From JBBRUG01 sp038247995 (lineage in GTDB: Bacteria; Chloroflexota; Chloroflexia; Chloroflexales; Chloroflexaceae), in the NCBI GenBank assembly GCA_038247995.1, contig JBBRUG010000013.1, positions 1-36,412 on the forward strand: a DNA stretch of 36,412 nucleotides, written 5' to 3'. How positions within the stretch are numbered: position 1 is the first letter of the stretch; each line of letters begins with the position of its first letter. A program made the translations under genes and the position numbers. The notes under the pieces were generated by a model. The model was not told the DNA's origin. It saw only the letters and a program-made list of their open reading frames with translations, and searched no databases. Below, in pieces: positions 23,914-31,328 of the stretch.

Positions 23914-24921
23914 TTACGCTGCGCTCTGAATATCCACAACCTGCCACGCCAGGGTTTGTCCGGCGGCGAAGGGCACCACGGAGCCGTACCGTTCAGGTAC
24001 CGTCCAGGGTTCGCGGGCGACAGTCAGCGTTTTTGCCGGCGGCGTGATGCGATAAATGCGTTGGGCGTTCGTCGAAAGAAAGGCCGGAAGTTTGTCGAGC
24101 GCATCATGACGCTCAAAAAGATCGACCAGCAGCGGCACGATCACCGGCGCGGTAAAGACGCCGGCGGCACACCCGGCGGCCTCTTTGCGATCGATTGGGT
24201 GCGGCGCCGAGTCGCTGCCGAACACGAGCTTCGGATGCGCGCTCAGGGCGGCCTGTAGCAGCGCAGCGCGATCTTCCGGGCGTTTCGCAATCGGTTTGCA
24301 GAAGAGGTGTGGCTGCAGCAAGCCGCCGGCTACGTCGTCGAGCGTGATCAGCAAATGGTGCAGTGTGACTGTCGCATGCAGATTCGGATGCTCATCGAGC
24401 AAAGCCACGGCAGCGGCGGTAGTGATATGCTCCATCACAATTGTGAGCTGCGGAAAGTCGCGCGCGAGCCGGTCGTAGATGGGCAAAAATTCGGCCTCGC
24501 GATCAAGCACAAAGCCGTGGCTTTCGCCGTGAACCAGCAATGGAATGCCGAGATCTTGCATGATCGCCAGCGTTGGCGTGATCGTGCTCAGATCGCGTAC
24601 ACCGCCGGCGCTGTTTGTCGTCACGCCTTCCGGATACAGCTTGATTCCAATAATCTGTTCACGCGCCGCAACGAGTTCTTCGTACGAATAAGCGCGGAAA
24701 AACAGCGTCATCAGCGGGCGAAAGACGTGCCCGGCAGTCGCAGCATCGATTGCGGCGCGATACGCGGCGAGCCGATCGAGCGTAGCGACGGGCGGCACGA
24801 GGTTCGGCATAATCACTGCGGCGGCGAAATCGCGCGCGCTCAGCGGCGCCACCTGGGTCAGCATTGCGCCCTCACGCAGGTGGAGATGCATATCAAGCGG
24901 AGCCTGAAGAATGATGGTCAT
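23914..24921 (-). CDS. pyrC: Dihydroorotase (PyrC type)
   Basis: This 335-aa enzyme cyclises carbamoyl aspartate to dihydroorotate in pyrimidine synthesis. Metal ligands are His12 and His14 (DMHLHLREG), the carboxylated Lys94 (GIKLYPEGVT), His131 (VHGES) and His165 (EHITT), with the catalytic Asp237 in GSDSAPHP. These are hallmarks of the E. coli-like class II form. The frame runs upstream to 25083, but the ATG at 24921 is the family start. No ribosome site precedes it, and a TACAAT -10 box with an extended TG lies only 9 nt upstream, so the mRNA may be leaderless. Confidence 0.95.
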   Translation of the reverse strand: MTIILQAPLDMHLHLREGAMLTQVAPLSARDFAAAVIMPNLVPPVATLDRLAAYRAAIDAATAGHVFRPLMTLFFRAYSYEELVAAREQIIGIKLYPEGVTTNSAGGVRDLSTITPTLAIMQDLGIPLLVHGESHGFVLDREAEFLPIYDRLARDFPQLTIVMEHITTAAAVALLDEHPNLHATVTLHHLLITLDDVAGGLLQPHLFCKPIAKRPEDRAALLQAALSAHPKLVFGSDSAPHPIDRKEAAGCAAGVFTAPVIVPLLVDLFERHDALDKLPAFLSTNAQRIYRITPPAKTLTVAREPWTVPERYGSVVPFAAGQTLAWQVVDIQSAA

Positions 24922-24930
24922 GGTTCGTGT

Positions 24931-24936
24931 ATTGTA
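24931..24936 (-). promoter_or_regulatory. Extended -10 box of pyrC
   Basis: TGC-TACAAT on the minus strand, with 9 nt between the box and the ATG. No convincing -35 is seen. A start point about 7 nt downstream would leave almost no leader. Confidence 0.5.
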
Positions 24937-25008
24937 GCATAGTCCCCTTTGCAGTATGCTATAGTAGTGGTGCAGATGTGCTATATAGAGCAAAGTGGAG
25001 GGGCTGAG

Positions 25009-25680
25009 ATGAGTGAGGGAAGGGAGCGTGCACGGCGTGGTGCGACGCAGCGCCTGAATGATGATCAGCCGGTGGCAGGCCATACACCGCAGGGTACTGA
25101 GCGGCTCGATCCGGCGGACGATGAGTGGCGCTCACGCGAGCCGGTGAACCCTGATTGGCGCGGCACAAAATCGGGCCAGCGCCCGGCGCGGCGCAAAGGC
25201 GCTTTGCCGAGTTCACCCCAGGAATTTCAACTCTGGTTGCAAAAGGGCGGTTGGCGTTATGGCGTCGGCATTGCTGTGCTGTTGGTCGGCGTGCTGATTG
25301 CGCTGCTTGCGCTCGGGCGCGGCCCGGCGCGCGAGGCCGGCCTTGGTTCAGGCGACAGTGGCGCCGGCGCCGACGTGCCGGCCCTCAATAGTACACCGAT
25401 TATCGCGCAGCCCGAAGGACCGGCGCCTGAGGTTGAACCGGCTGTACCGCCGGCGGCAACCTTTGGCCGGTTTACAGTAGTTGGTACCGGCGTCGCGGGG
25501 CTGTTGTTGCGCCCCGGCCCCGCGCAAGATGGCGCCCCAGTTGCCACGCTTCCCGATGGAATGCAGGTTGAGCAGATCGGCGAGGACGTGGCGGGCGGCG
25601 ATTTTGTCTGGCGGCAAGTGCGTGCGCCCGATGGCCAAGAAGGCTGGGTGGCGGTCGATTTCCTGGTTGCTGCGCCGTGA
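25009..25680 (+). CDS. Single-pass membrane protein with SH3-like domain
   Basis: A 223-aa protein with a charged cytoplasmic N-terminus (RERARRGATQRL), one membrane helix at about residues 83-103 (VGIAVLLVGVLIALLALG), a Pro/Ala/Glu-rich linker and a C-terminal bacterial SH3 domain (about 160-222; GLLLRPGPAQDGAPVATLPD and FVWRQVRAPDGQEGWVAVDF). SH3b domains often bind cell-wall components or proteins. The ATG at 25009 has GGAGG upstream and is preferred over the in-frame 24949. It is transcribed divergently from pyrC. Confidence 0.82.
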   Translation: MSEGRERARRGATQRLNDDQPVAGHTPQGTERLDPADDEWRSREPVNPDWRGTKSGQRPARRKGALPSSPQEFQLWLQKGGWRYGVGIAVLLVGVLIALLALGRGPAREAGLGSGDSGAGADVPALNSTPIIAQPEGPAPEVEPAVPPAATFGRFTVVGTGVAGLLLRPGPAQDGAPVATLPDGMQVEQIGEDVAGGDFVWRQVRAPDGQEGWVAVDFLVAAP

Positions 25681-25682
25681 GG

Positions 25683-25700
25683 AGCGATAGAGCGATAGGG
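25683..25700. repeat. GAGCGATA octamer repeat
   Basis: Two tandem copies of the CGCTCTAT octamer in inverted orientation lie directly after the SH3 gene. This is the same unit that flanks ybaK about 17 kb away. Confidence 0.7.
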
Positions 25701-25725
25701 CGCTTTGCCGCTTTGGCGAATGAGT

Positions 25726-25757
25726 ATATTGACAGTATTCAATATAAGCTATATACT
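25726..25757 (+). promoter_or_regulatory. arsR promoter overlapped by ArsR-type operator
   Basis: TTGACA (25729-25734), a 17-nt spacer and TATACT (25752-25757) form a near-consensus promoter. An inverted repeat ATATTGA-N6-TCAATAT (25726-25745) covers the -35 and spacer. The identical repeat is found at 26294-26313 before the flavoprotein gene. Confidence 0.85.
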
Positions 25758-25774
25758 TGCGCCAAGGAGTCATT

Positions 25775-26131
25775 ATGCCAACGACTGAGCCAACAATCGC
25801 GGTGACGCCAACAGTGGGCTGTTGTGCCGGCGTTACGCCGGGCATGAGCACGGCTGAAGCCGAAGATTTAAGCACGGCGATCGGTTTGCTGGCGAACCCG
25901 ATCCGCTTGCAGATCCTCGATCTGCTGGGGCGCAGTTCAAGCGATGTCTGTGTCTGTGATCTGGAGGCTGCCTTGCCCGTCAAACAGCCCACAGTCTCGC
26001 ACCACCTGCGCCTGCTACGCGAGGCGGGCCTGATCGATTGCGAGCGTCGCGGGCATTGGGCGTATTACTTCGTGCAGCGTGATGCGCTGGATGGACTTCA
26101 TGCACGTATTGCGGCCTTCCTCGCACGCTGA
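25775..26131 (+). CDS. arsR: ArsR/SmtB-family metalloregulator
   Basis: A 118-aa winged-helix repressor. The helix-turn-helix is QPTVSHHLRLLREAGL. The recognition-region motif DVCVCDLE (Cys59, Cys61) is the classical arsenite/antimonite site of ArsR proteins. Further cysteines (Cys16-Cys17 and Cys89) could complete a three-coordinate site. In this family metalloid binding releases the repressor from DNA. The promoter carries the matching operator, so autoregulation is likely. The ATG has AAGGAG upstream. The next gene is an ArsO-like flavoprotein with the same operator. No arsB, acr3 or arsC is in the window. Confidence 0.92.
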   Translation: MPTTEPTIAVTPTVGCCAGVTPGMSTAEAEDLSTAIGLLANPIRLQILDLLGRSSSDVCVCDLEAALPVKQPTVSHHLRLLREAGLIDCERRGHWAYYFVQRDALDGLHARIAAFLAR

Positions 26132-26330
26132 GCAAAACGATTGAGCCAGCTGCGACACTGCGCCCAGTAGATCACTGCGCTCGCGCCGGCGGGGCGAAAG
26201 TGTAATGGTACGTCGCCGCTATAGGGCATTGACGCGTTAGTACGGCGAGGGTTTGGGGCCGCAGCCGCCGAAAACTTCTTTTTTTAAGCCGCAATATTGA
26301 ATTTTTTCAATATTGCCGAGGAGCCACCGT
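26132..26330. promoter_or_regulatory. Upstream region of the flavoprotein gene with ArsR-type operator
   Basis: A perfect 11-bp inverted repeat, GCAATATTGAA/TTCAATATTGC with a TTTT loop, spans 26291-26316 and contains ATATTGA-N6-TCAATAT (26294-26313), identical to the arsR operator. It ends 14 nt before the flavoprotein ATG, close to the ribosome site GAGGAG. The promoter itself is not clear; a TTGACG at 26229 lacks a good -10. Confidence 0.8.
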
Positions 26331-27680
26331 ATGTCTAAGCTTCCGATCGTGATCATTGGCGCCGGCCCAGTGGGTTTGGCGGCGGCGGCTGAACTGGTGC
26401 AGCGCGGCGAACAGCCGGTGTTGCTTGAGGCCGGGGCAAGCGCCGGCGCGAGTGTGCGCGACTGGGGCCATGTGCGGCTCTTTTCGCCCTGGCGCTACTG
26501 CGTCGACGAAGCCGCTGTCGCGTTGCTGGAGCCAACCGGCTGGACGATGCCCGACCCCGAACTGCACCCCACCGGCGCCGATCTCTACAATCTGTACCTG
26601 GCGCCCCTGGCAGCGCTCCCCGCAATTAGCGCCGGGCTGCGCACCAACATGCAGGTGTTGGCGGTGACGCGCCAGGGCTACGACAAGTTGAAGAGCGGCG
26701 GGCGTGAGCAGGCGCCGTTTGTGTTGCACGTCGCCGGGCCGGCCGGCGCGGAGTTGTTGCGTGCGCGTGCGGTGATCGATGCCTCGGGCACGTATACCCA
26801 GCCCAACCCGCTCGGCGCGAATGGCCTGCCGGCACTGGGCGAAGCGGCGCTAGCCGGACAACTCTTTTACGGCATCCCCGATGTGTTGGGCGCGCAGCGC
26901 GATCGTTATGCCGGCCGGCGGGTGCTTGTGGTTGGTAGCGGCCACTCCGCGTTCAACGCCGCACTCGATCTCGCCCGTCTGGTGGGTGAAGTGCCGAGCA
27001 CGAATGTGCACTGGGCAGTGCGGCGGGCCACTCCCGGCCAGATGTTCGGCGGCGGCGCAGCCGATCAACTTGGCGAGCGCGGCGCCCTGGGCGATCGGGC
27101 GCGCCAATTGGTCGAGGAAGGCGGCGTGCAGATGCACTTCGGCGTGCGGATCGCCGCCCTGCGCACCACTGCGGCAGGCGTGATCGCCACAACGGAAGAT
27201 GGCCGCGAATTGCCGCCGGTTGATGAAGTGATCACTACCACCGGTTTCCGCCCGGAACTGAACATGCTGCGTGAATTGCGCCTGGGCCTCGACTCGACTG
27301 TCGAGGCGCCAACGGCCCTCGCCCCGCTGATCGACCCCAACGTACACAGTTGTGGCAGTGTGCCGCCGCACGGCGTGGCCGAACTGGCCCATCCCGAGGC
27401 GAACTTCTATGTTGTGGGCATGAAGAGCTATGGTCGTGCGCCGACGTTCTTGTTGCTCACTGGTTACGAGCAGGTGCGCTCAGTGGCTTGCGCACTGACG
27501 GGCGACGACATTGGTGCGCGTGAGGTGCGCCTGGTGCTGCCCGAAACGGGGGTCTGTTCAAGTAACCTGGGTGACGATGCCGATTGTTGTGCGCCGGCGA
27601 TTGCCGCTCCGCCGGTAGCCGCCCGGAGCTTAATCGAACTGGCGCCGGTGAGCGTGGGTTCGGGGGGATGTTGTCATTAG
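26331..27680 (+). CDS. arsO: ArsO-like FAD/NAD(P)-dependent oxidoreductase
   Basis: A 449-aa flavoprotein of the kind found in ars operons, often called ArsO and related to flavin-containing monooxygenases. The FAD-binding motif is IIGAGPVGLAAAAEL near the N-terminus, and the NAD(P)H motif is VLVVGSGHSAFNAALDLAR (about residues 201-219). VDEVITTTGFRPEL is the family's late FAD segment. The C-terminal tail is unusual: Cys409, the pair Cys419-Cys420 and the terminal pair Cys447-Cys448 before His449. These could bind a metalloid (inference). The biochemical reaction of ArsO is not settled. The ATG at 26331 has GAGGAG upstream and lies just below an ArsR-type operator. Confidence 0.82.
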   Translation: MSKLPIVIIGAGPVGLAAAAELVQRGEQPVLLEAGASAGASVRDWGHVRLFSPWRYCVDEAAVALLEPTGWTMPDPELHPTGADLYNLYLAPLAALPAISAGLRTNMQVLAVTRQGYDKLKSGGREQAPFVLHVAGPAGAELLRARAVIDASGTYTQPNPLGANGLPALGEAALAGQLFYGIPDVLGAQRDRYAGRRVLVVGSGHSAFNAALDLARLVGEVPSTNVHWAVRRATPGQMFGGGAADQLGERGALGDRARQLVEEGGVQMHFGVRIAALRTTAAGVIATTEDGRELPPVDEVITTTGFRPELNMLRELRLGLDSTVEAPTALAPLIDPNVHSCGSVPPHGVAELAHPEANFYVVGMKSYGRAPTFLLLTGYEQVRSVACALTGDDIGAREVRLVLPETGVCSSNLGDDADCCAPAIAAPPVAARSLIELAPVSVGSGGCCH

Positions 27681-27724
27681 GAAAATTGCTGATCCGGGCA
27701 TCAAAGCTGCCCGGATCAGCACAT

Positions 27725-28564
27725 TTAGCGGAGCGTAGCCAGGAAGCTGTGGAGCAGGGCGTTAAACCGCTCCGGCTGCTCCATATTCGGCAGGTGCGCG
27801 CAGTCGGGGAAGTGTTCAATGCGCACATTGGGCGCCCCTTGCGCCAGGGCGTCGGCAACGGCGGGCATGAAGTCGGAGTCCAGGTCGCCGATAATTGCCA
27901 GCACCGGGATCGTTAGTTCGTTCAGGCGCGTGGCTGCCGGCGGATCGAGCGGTTGCGGTTCGGCGCCGGCAACCGCAGCCACCGTGTAGTTGTTCAGTGC
28001 CATGGTATAGACCTTTTCGCGCACCGCAGGGTTGGCCCGGCCTTCAGGTTGAAGCGGCCCATCAACCCAGAGCCGTACATCAAGTGCTGCTACGCGCTCC
28101 CATTCCCCCGCCGCCTCTGCCGCTTCCATGGCTGCTTCAAGGGCCATTTCGTCGGGGTGAAACTGGATGGTCGGGTCGTCCCAGCCGCTGATGCCGCTAC
28201 ACACCCATACCAGCGCCCGCGCCCGATCAGGGTACTCCAGCGCAGTGTCGAGGGCGATCATGCCGCCGCGTGAGCAACCCACCAGCGTCGCCTGGGCAAT
28301 CCCCAGGTGATCGAGCACTGCAATCAGATCGGCGCGATTAGAGTAGGGCACCGCGTTTGTGCGGCTACGCCCAAAACCACGACAATCGTAGCGGATCATG
28401 GTTGCGCTATTTGCCAAGGCGGCAGCCTGATCGTCCCACATCCGCAAGTCGGCAATGCCGGCGTGAACAAACACCACCGCCGGGCCGCTGCCGGCAACCT
28501 CGTAGTACAACTCCCCGTCCGGCACTGAACAGAAGCCACTCTGAGCGTGTGTTGCAAGGTTCAA
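27725..28564 (-). CDS. Alpha/beta hydrolase (serine type)
   Basis: A 279-aa alpha/beta hydrolase. The nucleophile elbow is LVGCSRGGM, the oxyanion region VVFVHAGIAD, and the late histidine lies in DCAHLPNMEQPE. IIGDLDSDFM probably holds the acid. Such enzymes hydrolyse esters or lactones; the substrate is not evident. The first in-frame codon is TTG at 28570, but TTG at 28564 has AGGAG eight bases upstream and is the more likely start. The gene stands alone, with repeats upstream. Confidence 0.82.
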   Translation of the reverse strand: MNLATHAQSGFCSVPDGELYYEVAGSGPAVVFVHAGIADLRMWDDQAAALANSATMIRYDCRGFGRSRTNAVPYSNRADLIAVLDHLGIAQATLVGCSRGGMIALDTALEYPDRARALVWVCSGISGWDDPTIQFHPDEMALEAAMEAAEAAGEWERVAALDVRLWVDGPLQPEGRANPAVREKVYTMALNNYTVAAVAGAEPQPLDPPAATRLNELTIPVLAIIGDLDSDFMPAVADALAQGAPNVRIEHFPDCAHLPNMEQPERFNALLHSFLATLR

Positions 28565-28587
28565 GGGCAATGCTCCTGTTTGTGAAG

Positions 28588-28642
28588 CGGGAAAACGGGA
28601 AAACGGGAAAACGATAAAGCGGTAAAGCGGTAAAGCGGTAAA
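28588..28642. repeat. GGGAAAAC and GGTAAAGC octamer arrays
   Basis: About three GGGAAAAC units are followed by about three GGTAAAGC units. They stand between the hydrolase start and the GAF-like remnant. Confidence 0.85.
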
Positions 28643-28649
28643 ATGGGGT

Positions 28650-28811
28650 TTGCTTCAGCTTTCGGACAAGTATGCGGGTGAGTTCACCGCCGAAGATGAG
28701 CATAACCTGATCGCATTTACGGCCCTGCTGTCGAGTACCCTCGAAGCATTATGGGAAGTACGTAACTTGCGCAAGCAGATGAAGGGCGAGGAGGGTACAG
28801 TAAACGTCTGA
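28650..28811 (+). pseudogene. C-terminal remnant of a GAF-like domain
   Basis: A 53-codon frame from a TTG at 28650 to the TGA at 28809 reads LLQLSDKYAGEFTAEDEHNL then IAFTALLSSTLEALWEVRNL. The pattern (LQL, then FT-x-ED, then a long helix) matches the end of a GAF domain. No upstream domain or ribosome site is present, and octamer arrays flank both ends, so this is probably a gene remnant. A genuine small protein cannot be excluded. Confidence 0.5.
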
Positions 28812-28862
28812 TGATCTGATGATCTGATGATCTGATGATCTGATGATCTGATGATCTGATGT
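28803..28862. repeat. GATGATCT octamer array
   Basis: About six tandem GATGATCT units begin at the stop codon of the GAF-like remnant and run to about 28860. Confidence 0.92.
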
Positions 28863-28902
28863 TTGGTTTTCTCTGGCCTTTGGTTCTTGGTCGAACTGAC
28901 GA

Positions 28903-29571
28903 TTAACGACGACCGGCCGATCCTTCTGCTCGCCGGCTTGCTGCACTCAGTTCCCGCACTACCTCAACGATCATCTGTCGTTCTGCGCTTTTGATCCGTT
29001 CGTGGAGGCTGTCGGGGCTGTCGTCGGGCAAGATTGGCACTTCGGCTTGCGCAAGGATCGGCCCGTCGTCGACGCGTGGCGTAACGCGGTGGATGGTACA
29101 GCCGGTGATGGGCAGACTGCGGGCGATTGCTTCAGGCACGACATGCGCCCCGCGCAGCGCGGGGATGGTGATCCCGCTGCTAGTGGTTACGGTTAGGCCG
29201 CCGTCGGCGGGCAGCAAAGCCGGGTGCTGGTTGATCACCCGACCAGGAAAATGGCGCAGAAACTCGGCGGAGAGGATCCGCATAAAGCCGGCGAGCACCA
29301 CTAAGTCGGGCGTGAAGGCGGCGGTGATCGCCGCGAGGCGCTGTTCCCAGGCGGCGCGAGCCTGCTCGCGGGCGGGGCCGCGTGGGGTTGCCGGTAAGGG
29401 CACATATGCCGCCGCAATGCCGGCGCCGAGCGCACGTTGCAGCCCATAGGCGTCGGCGCGATCACTACCGACAAAGACAACTTCAGCGCCGAGCGTCCCG
29501 GCGGCCTGGGCGTCGAGGAGCACCTGTAGATTGCTGCCTGAGCCGCTAAGCAGCACGGCGATAGTGTACAT
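28903..29571 (-). CDS. purN: Phosphoribosylglycinamide formyltransferase
   Basis: PurN transfers a formyl group from 10-formyl-THF to GAR, the third step of purine synthesis. The N-terminal VLLSGSGSNLQVLLD loop, the catalytic Asn-His in INQHPALLP and the Asp in HRVTPRVDDGPILAQ are present. Between these, the usual short GxHA loop is replaced by a longer segment (DGGLTVTTSSGITIPALRGA). The length is 222 aa. It follows purD by about 55 bp of ACAGTTTG-type repeats on the same strand, so the two form a purine unit. Confidence 0.92.
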   Translation of the reverse strand: MYTIAVLLSGSGSNLQVLLDAQAAGTLGAEVVFVGSDRADAYGLQRALGAGIAAAYVPLPATPRGPAREQARAAWEQRLAAITAAFTPDLVVLAGFMRILSAEFLRHFPGRVINQHPALLPADGGLTVTTSSGITIPALRGAHVVPEAIARSLPITGCTIHRVTPRVDDGPILAQAEVPILPDDSPDSLHERIKSAERQMIVEVVRELSAASRRAEGSAGRR

Positions 29572-29578
29572 GAATCAG

Positions 29579-29620
29579 TTCACAGTTTGACAGTTTGACA
29601 GTCCACAGTCTAACAGTTAA
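29579..29620. repeat. ACAGTTTG octamer repeats
   Basis: Imperfect tandem ACAGTTTG/ACAGTCCAC units fill the gap between purD and purN. Confidence 0.75.
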
Positions 29621-29626
29621 TAATAA

Positions 29627-30868
29627 TCAGGCCCCAATATCGGTTCGATATTGCTTTCCGGCGAAGTCGATCCGTTCGACGGCGGCGTATGCCGTGGCGC
29701 GGGCGGCTTCCAGGGTGTCGCCGAGGCCGGTGATGCCCAGCACGCGCCCACCGGCGGTGCGCATTCCCTCCGGCCCGGCAGCGGTGCCGGCGTGGAAGAT
29801 CAGCACTTCGGCAGGGTTATTCGGCTCGGTGCCGCTGATTAGATCGCCGGTACGCGGGGCGGCCGGGTAGTTTGCGGCAGCCATCACGACACACACAGTA
29901 TAGCCGGGGCGCGGGCGCAATACGTTTGGTTCCAGCGCGCCGACAGCGCAGGCGTGCAACGCTTCGAGCAGATCGCCGTCGACCAGCGGCAACAGCGCCT
30001 GGGCTTCAGGGTCGCCGAAACGAGCGTTAAACTCCAACACCTTCGGCCCGTCCGCCGTGAGGATGATCCCCGCGTAGAGCACCCCGCAAAACGGCGTTCC
30101 CTGGGCGGCCATCGTCGCCACAACCGGCTGCATACAGGTCTGCACGATCTGTTCGTGCAGTTCGGGCGAAACATCATCGACCGGAGCGGCCACGCCCATG
30201 CCACCCGTGTTGGGGCCGACATCGCCATCGCCAAGGCGCTTATAGTCGCGGGCGGGCGGCAGGGCCAGCAACCGTTCGCCGTCGCACAAGGCCAGCACCG
30301 AAACCTCGCGCCCTTCAAGCCGTTCTTCGAGCAGCAAACTACCGCCGGCAGGCGTCGCGCCGAGTTGCTCAATCGCGGCGAGGGTTTCTTCCAGCGTTGT
30401 CGCAACCACAACGCCCTTGCCCAGCGCCAGGCCGTCGGCCTTCACCACCCAGGCCTGTTCGCTCTGGCGGGCAAAATCCGCCGCTGCACCGGGGCTGTTG
30501 AAGATGTGCGCCGCTGCCGTGGGCACGCCCGCTGCGGCCATAATCGCTTTGGCAGCCGCCTTACTGCTTTCGATCCGCGCTGCGGCGGCGGTGGGGCCGA
30601 AGGCGAGAATGCCTGCTGCGGCGAAGTGATCGACAATGCCATCGGCCAGCGGATTATCCGGCCCAACGACAACCAGTTCGACCTGCTCGCGTTGCGCCAG
30701 TTCGACAAGCGCGGCGAAATCTGTGACGGGAATGGCGACATTCGTGCCAAGCGTGGCCGTGCCGAGGTTGCCCGGCGCAACGGTCAACTTGCCGAGCCGA
30801 GGCGACTGGGCAATCTTCCAGGCCAACGCATGTTCACGGCCGCCGGAACCAATCAGAAGTACATTCAT
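29627..30868 (-). CDS. purD: Phosphoribosylamine--glycine ligase
   Basis: PurD joins glycine to phosphoribosylamine using ATP (GAR synthetase), the second step of purine synthesis. The 413-aa ATP-grasp enzyme shows the N-terminal IGSGGREHALAWK, VVGPDNPLADGIVDHF, WVVKADGLALGKGVVVA, the GGMG loop in GPNTGGMGVAA and LEFNARFGDPEAQ. The frame is open to 30970, but the ATG at 30868 is the universal family start. No ribosome site precedes it; TATACT with an extended TG is 9 nt upstream, suggesting a leaderless mRNA. The palindromic element at 30889-31322 begins directly behind this promoter. Confidence 0.95.
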   Translation of the reverse strand: MNVLLIGSGGREHALAWKIAQSPRLGKLTVAPGNLGTATLGTNVAIPVTDFAALVELAQREQVELVVVGPDNPLADGIVDHFAAAGILAFGPTAAAARIESSKAAAKAIMAAAGVPTAAAHIFNSPGAAADFARQSEQAWVVKADGLALGKGVVVATTLEETLAAIEQLGATPAGGSLLLEERLEGREVSVLALCDGERLLALPPARDYKRLGDGDVGPNTGGMGVAAPVDDVSPELHEQIVQTCMQPVVATMAAQGTPFCGVLYAGIILTADGPKVLEFNARFGDPEAQALLPLVDGDLLEALHACAVGALEPNVLRPRPGYTVCVVMAAANYPAAPRTGDLISGTEPNNPAEVLIFHAGTAAGPEGMRTAGGRVLGITGLGDTLEAARATAYAAVERIDFAGKQYRTDIGA

Positions 30869-30877
30869 AGCGGCGCA

Positions 30878-30883
30878 AGTATA
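30878..30883 (-). promoter_or_regulatory. Extended -10 box of purD
   Basis: TGC-TATACT on the minus strand, with 9 nt between the box and the ATG. The -35 position would fall in the 37-bp palindrome at 30890-30926. Confidence 0.5.
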
Positions 30884-30888
30884 GCATA

Positions 30889-31322
30889 GTGCCGGACTGA
30901 TTGCGCATTGCGCAATCAGTCCGGCAGGGCTGTTGCAACGTCTGAGATCCGCGCCATCCGCACCCCCCAACCTTTTGGGGGTAGGTTTTTTCGGCCCAGC
31001 CGCCCATTCCCCTCACCCCCAACCCCGCTCCCTGAGCGGGAGAAGGGCTTCCGACAGCATCAGGACGCCGAATCTGCGGCGGATCCCCCTGCTCCACGTG
31101 AGGGAGCAGGGGGCTGGGGGGATGCGGGGAATAGCGCATTGGGACGCGATCCTGTAAAAACCCTACACCTGCAAGCCAACCCCCACTCCGTCACGCGGAG
31201 CGGGGGAGCCGGACAGCAGTGCAATGCGCTATCTCCCCGCTCCCGTTCAGGGAGCGGGGCAGGGGGTGCGGGCGTTTAGGTGCCTGCCGCTGACGTTGCA
31301 TCAGCCCTGATCAGTCCGGCAC
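30889..31322. repeat. MITE-like non-coding element with TIRs and four hairpins
   Basis: The block starts with GTGCCGGACTGAT (30889-30901) and ends with its reverse complement ATCAGTCCGGCAC (31310-31322), giving 13-bp terminal inverted repeats. The left end extends into a perfect palindrome, 18-bp arms around one base (30890-30926). Inside are hairpins at 31024-31040 (7 bp), 31085-31113 (11 bp), 31180-31206 (11 bp, one mismatch) and 31235-31259 (10 bp). Another 11-bp pair, ATAGCGCATTG (31131-31141) and CAATGCGCTAT (31221-31231), encloses the third hairpin. No credible reading frame is present, so it looks like a non-autonomous mobile or REP-type element. Confidence 0.7.
30963..30991 (+). terminator. 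Terminator-like hairpin
   Basis: CCCCCAA/TTGGGGG with a short loop is followed by a run of six T (about 30986-30991). It would stop plus-strand transcription, but no plus-strand gene feeds it, so it may be part of the repeat element. Confidence 0.4.
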
Positions 31323-31328
31323 CTGGGG

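Noticed and set aside
26291..26316. Hairpin read as a terminator of arsR
   Set aside because: It lies about 160 bp past the arsR stop and just before the next gene. It contains the exact arsR operator sequence and is better explained as an operator.
29954..30889. Plus-strand open frame of 311 codons
   Set aside because: It is antisense to purD, whose ATP-grasp motifs are complete.
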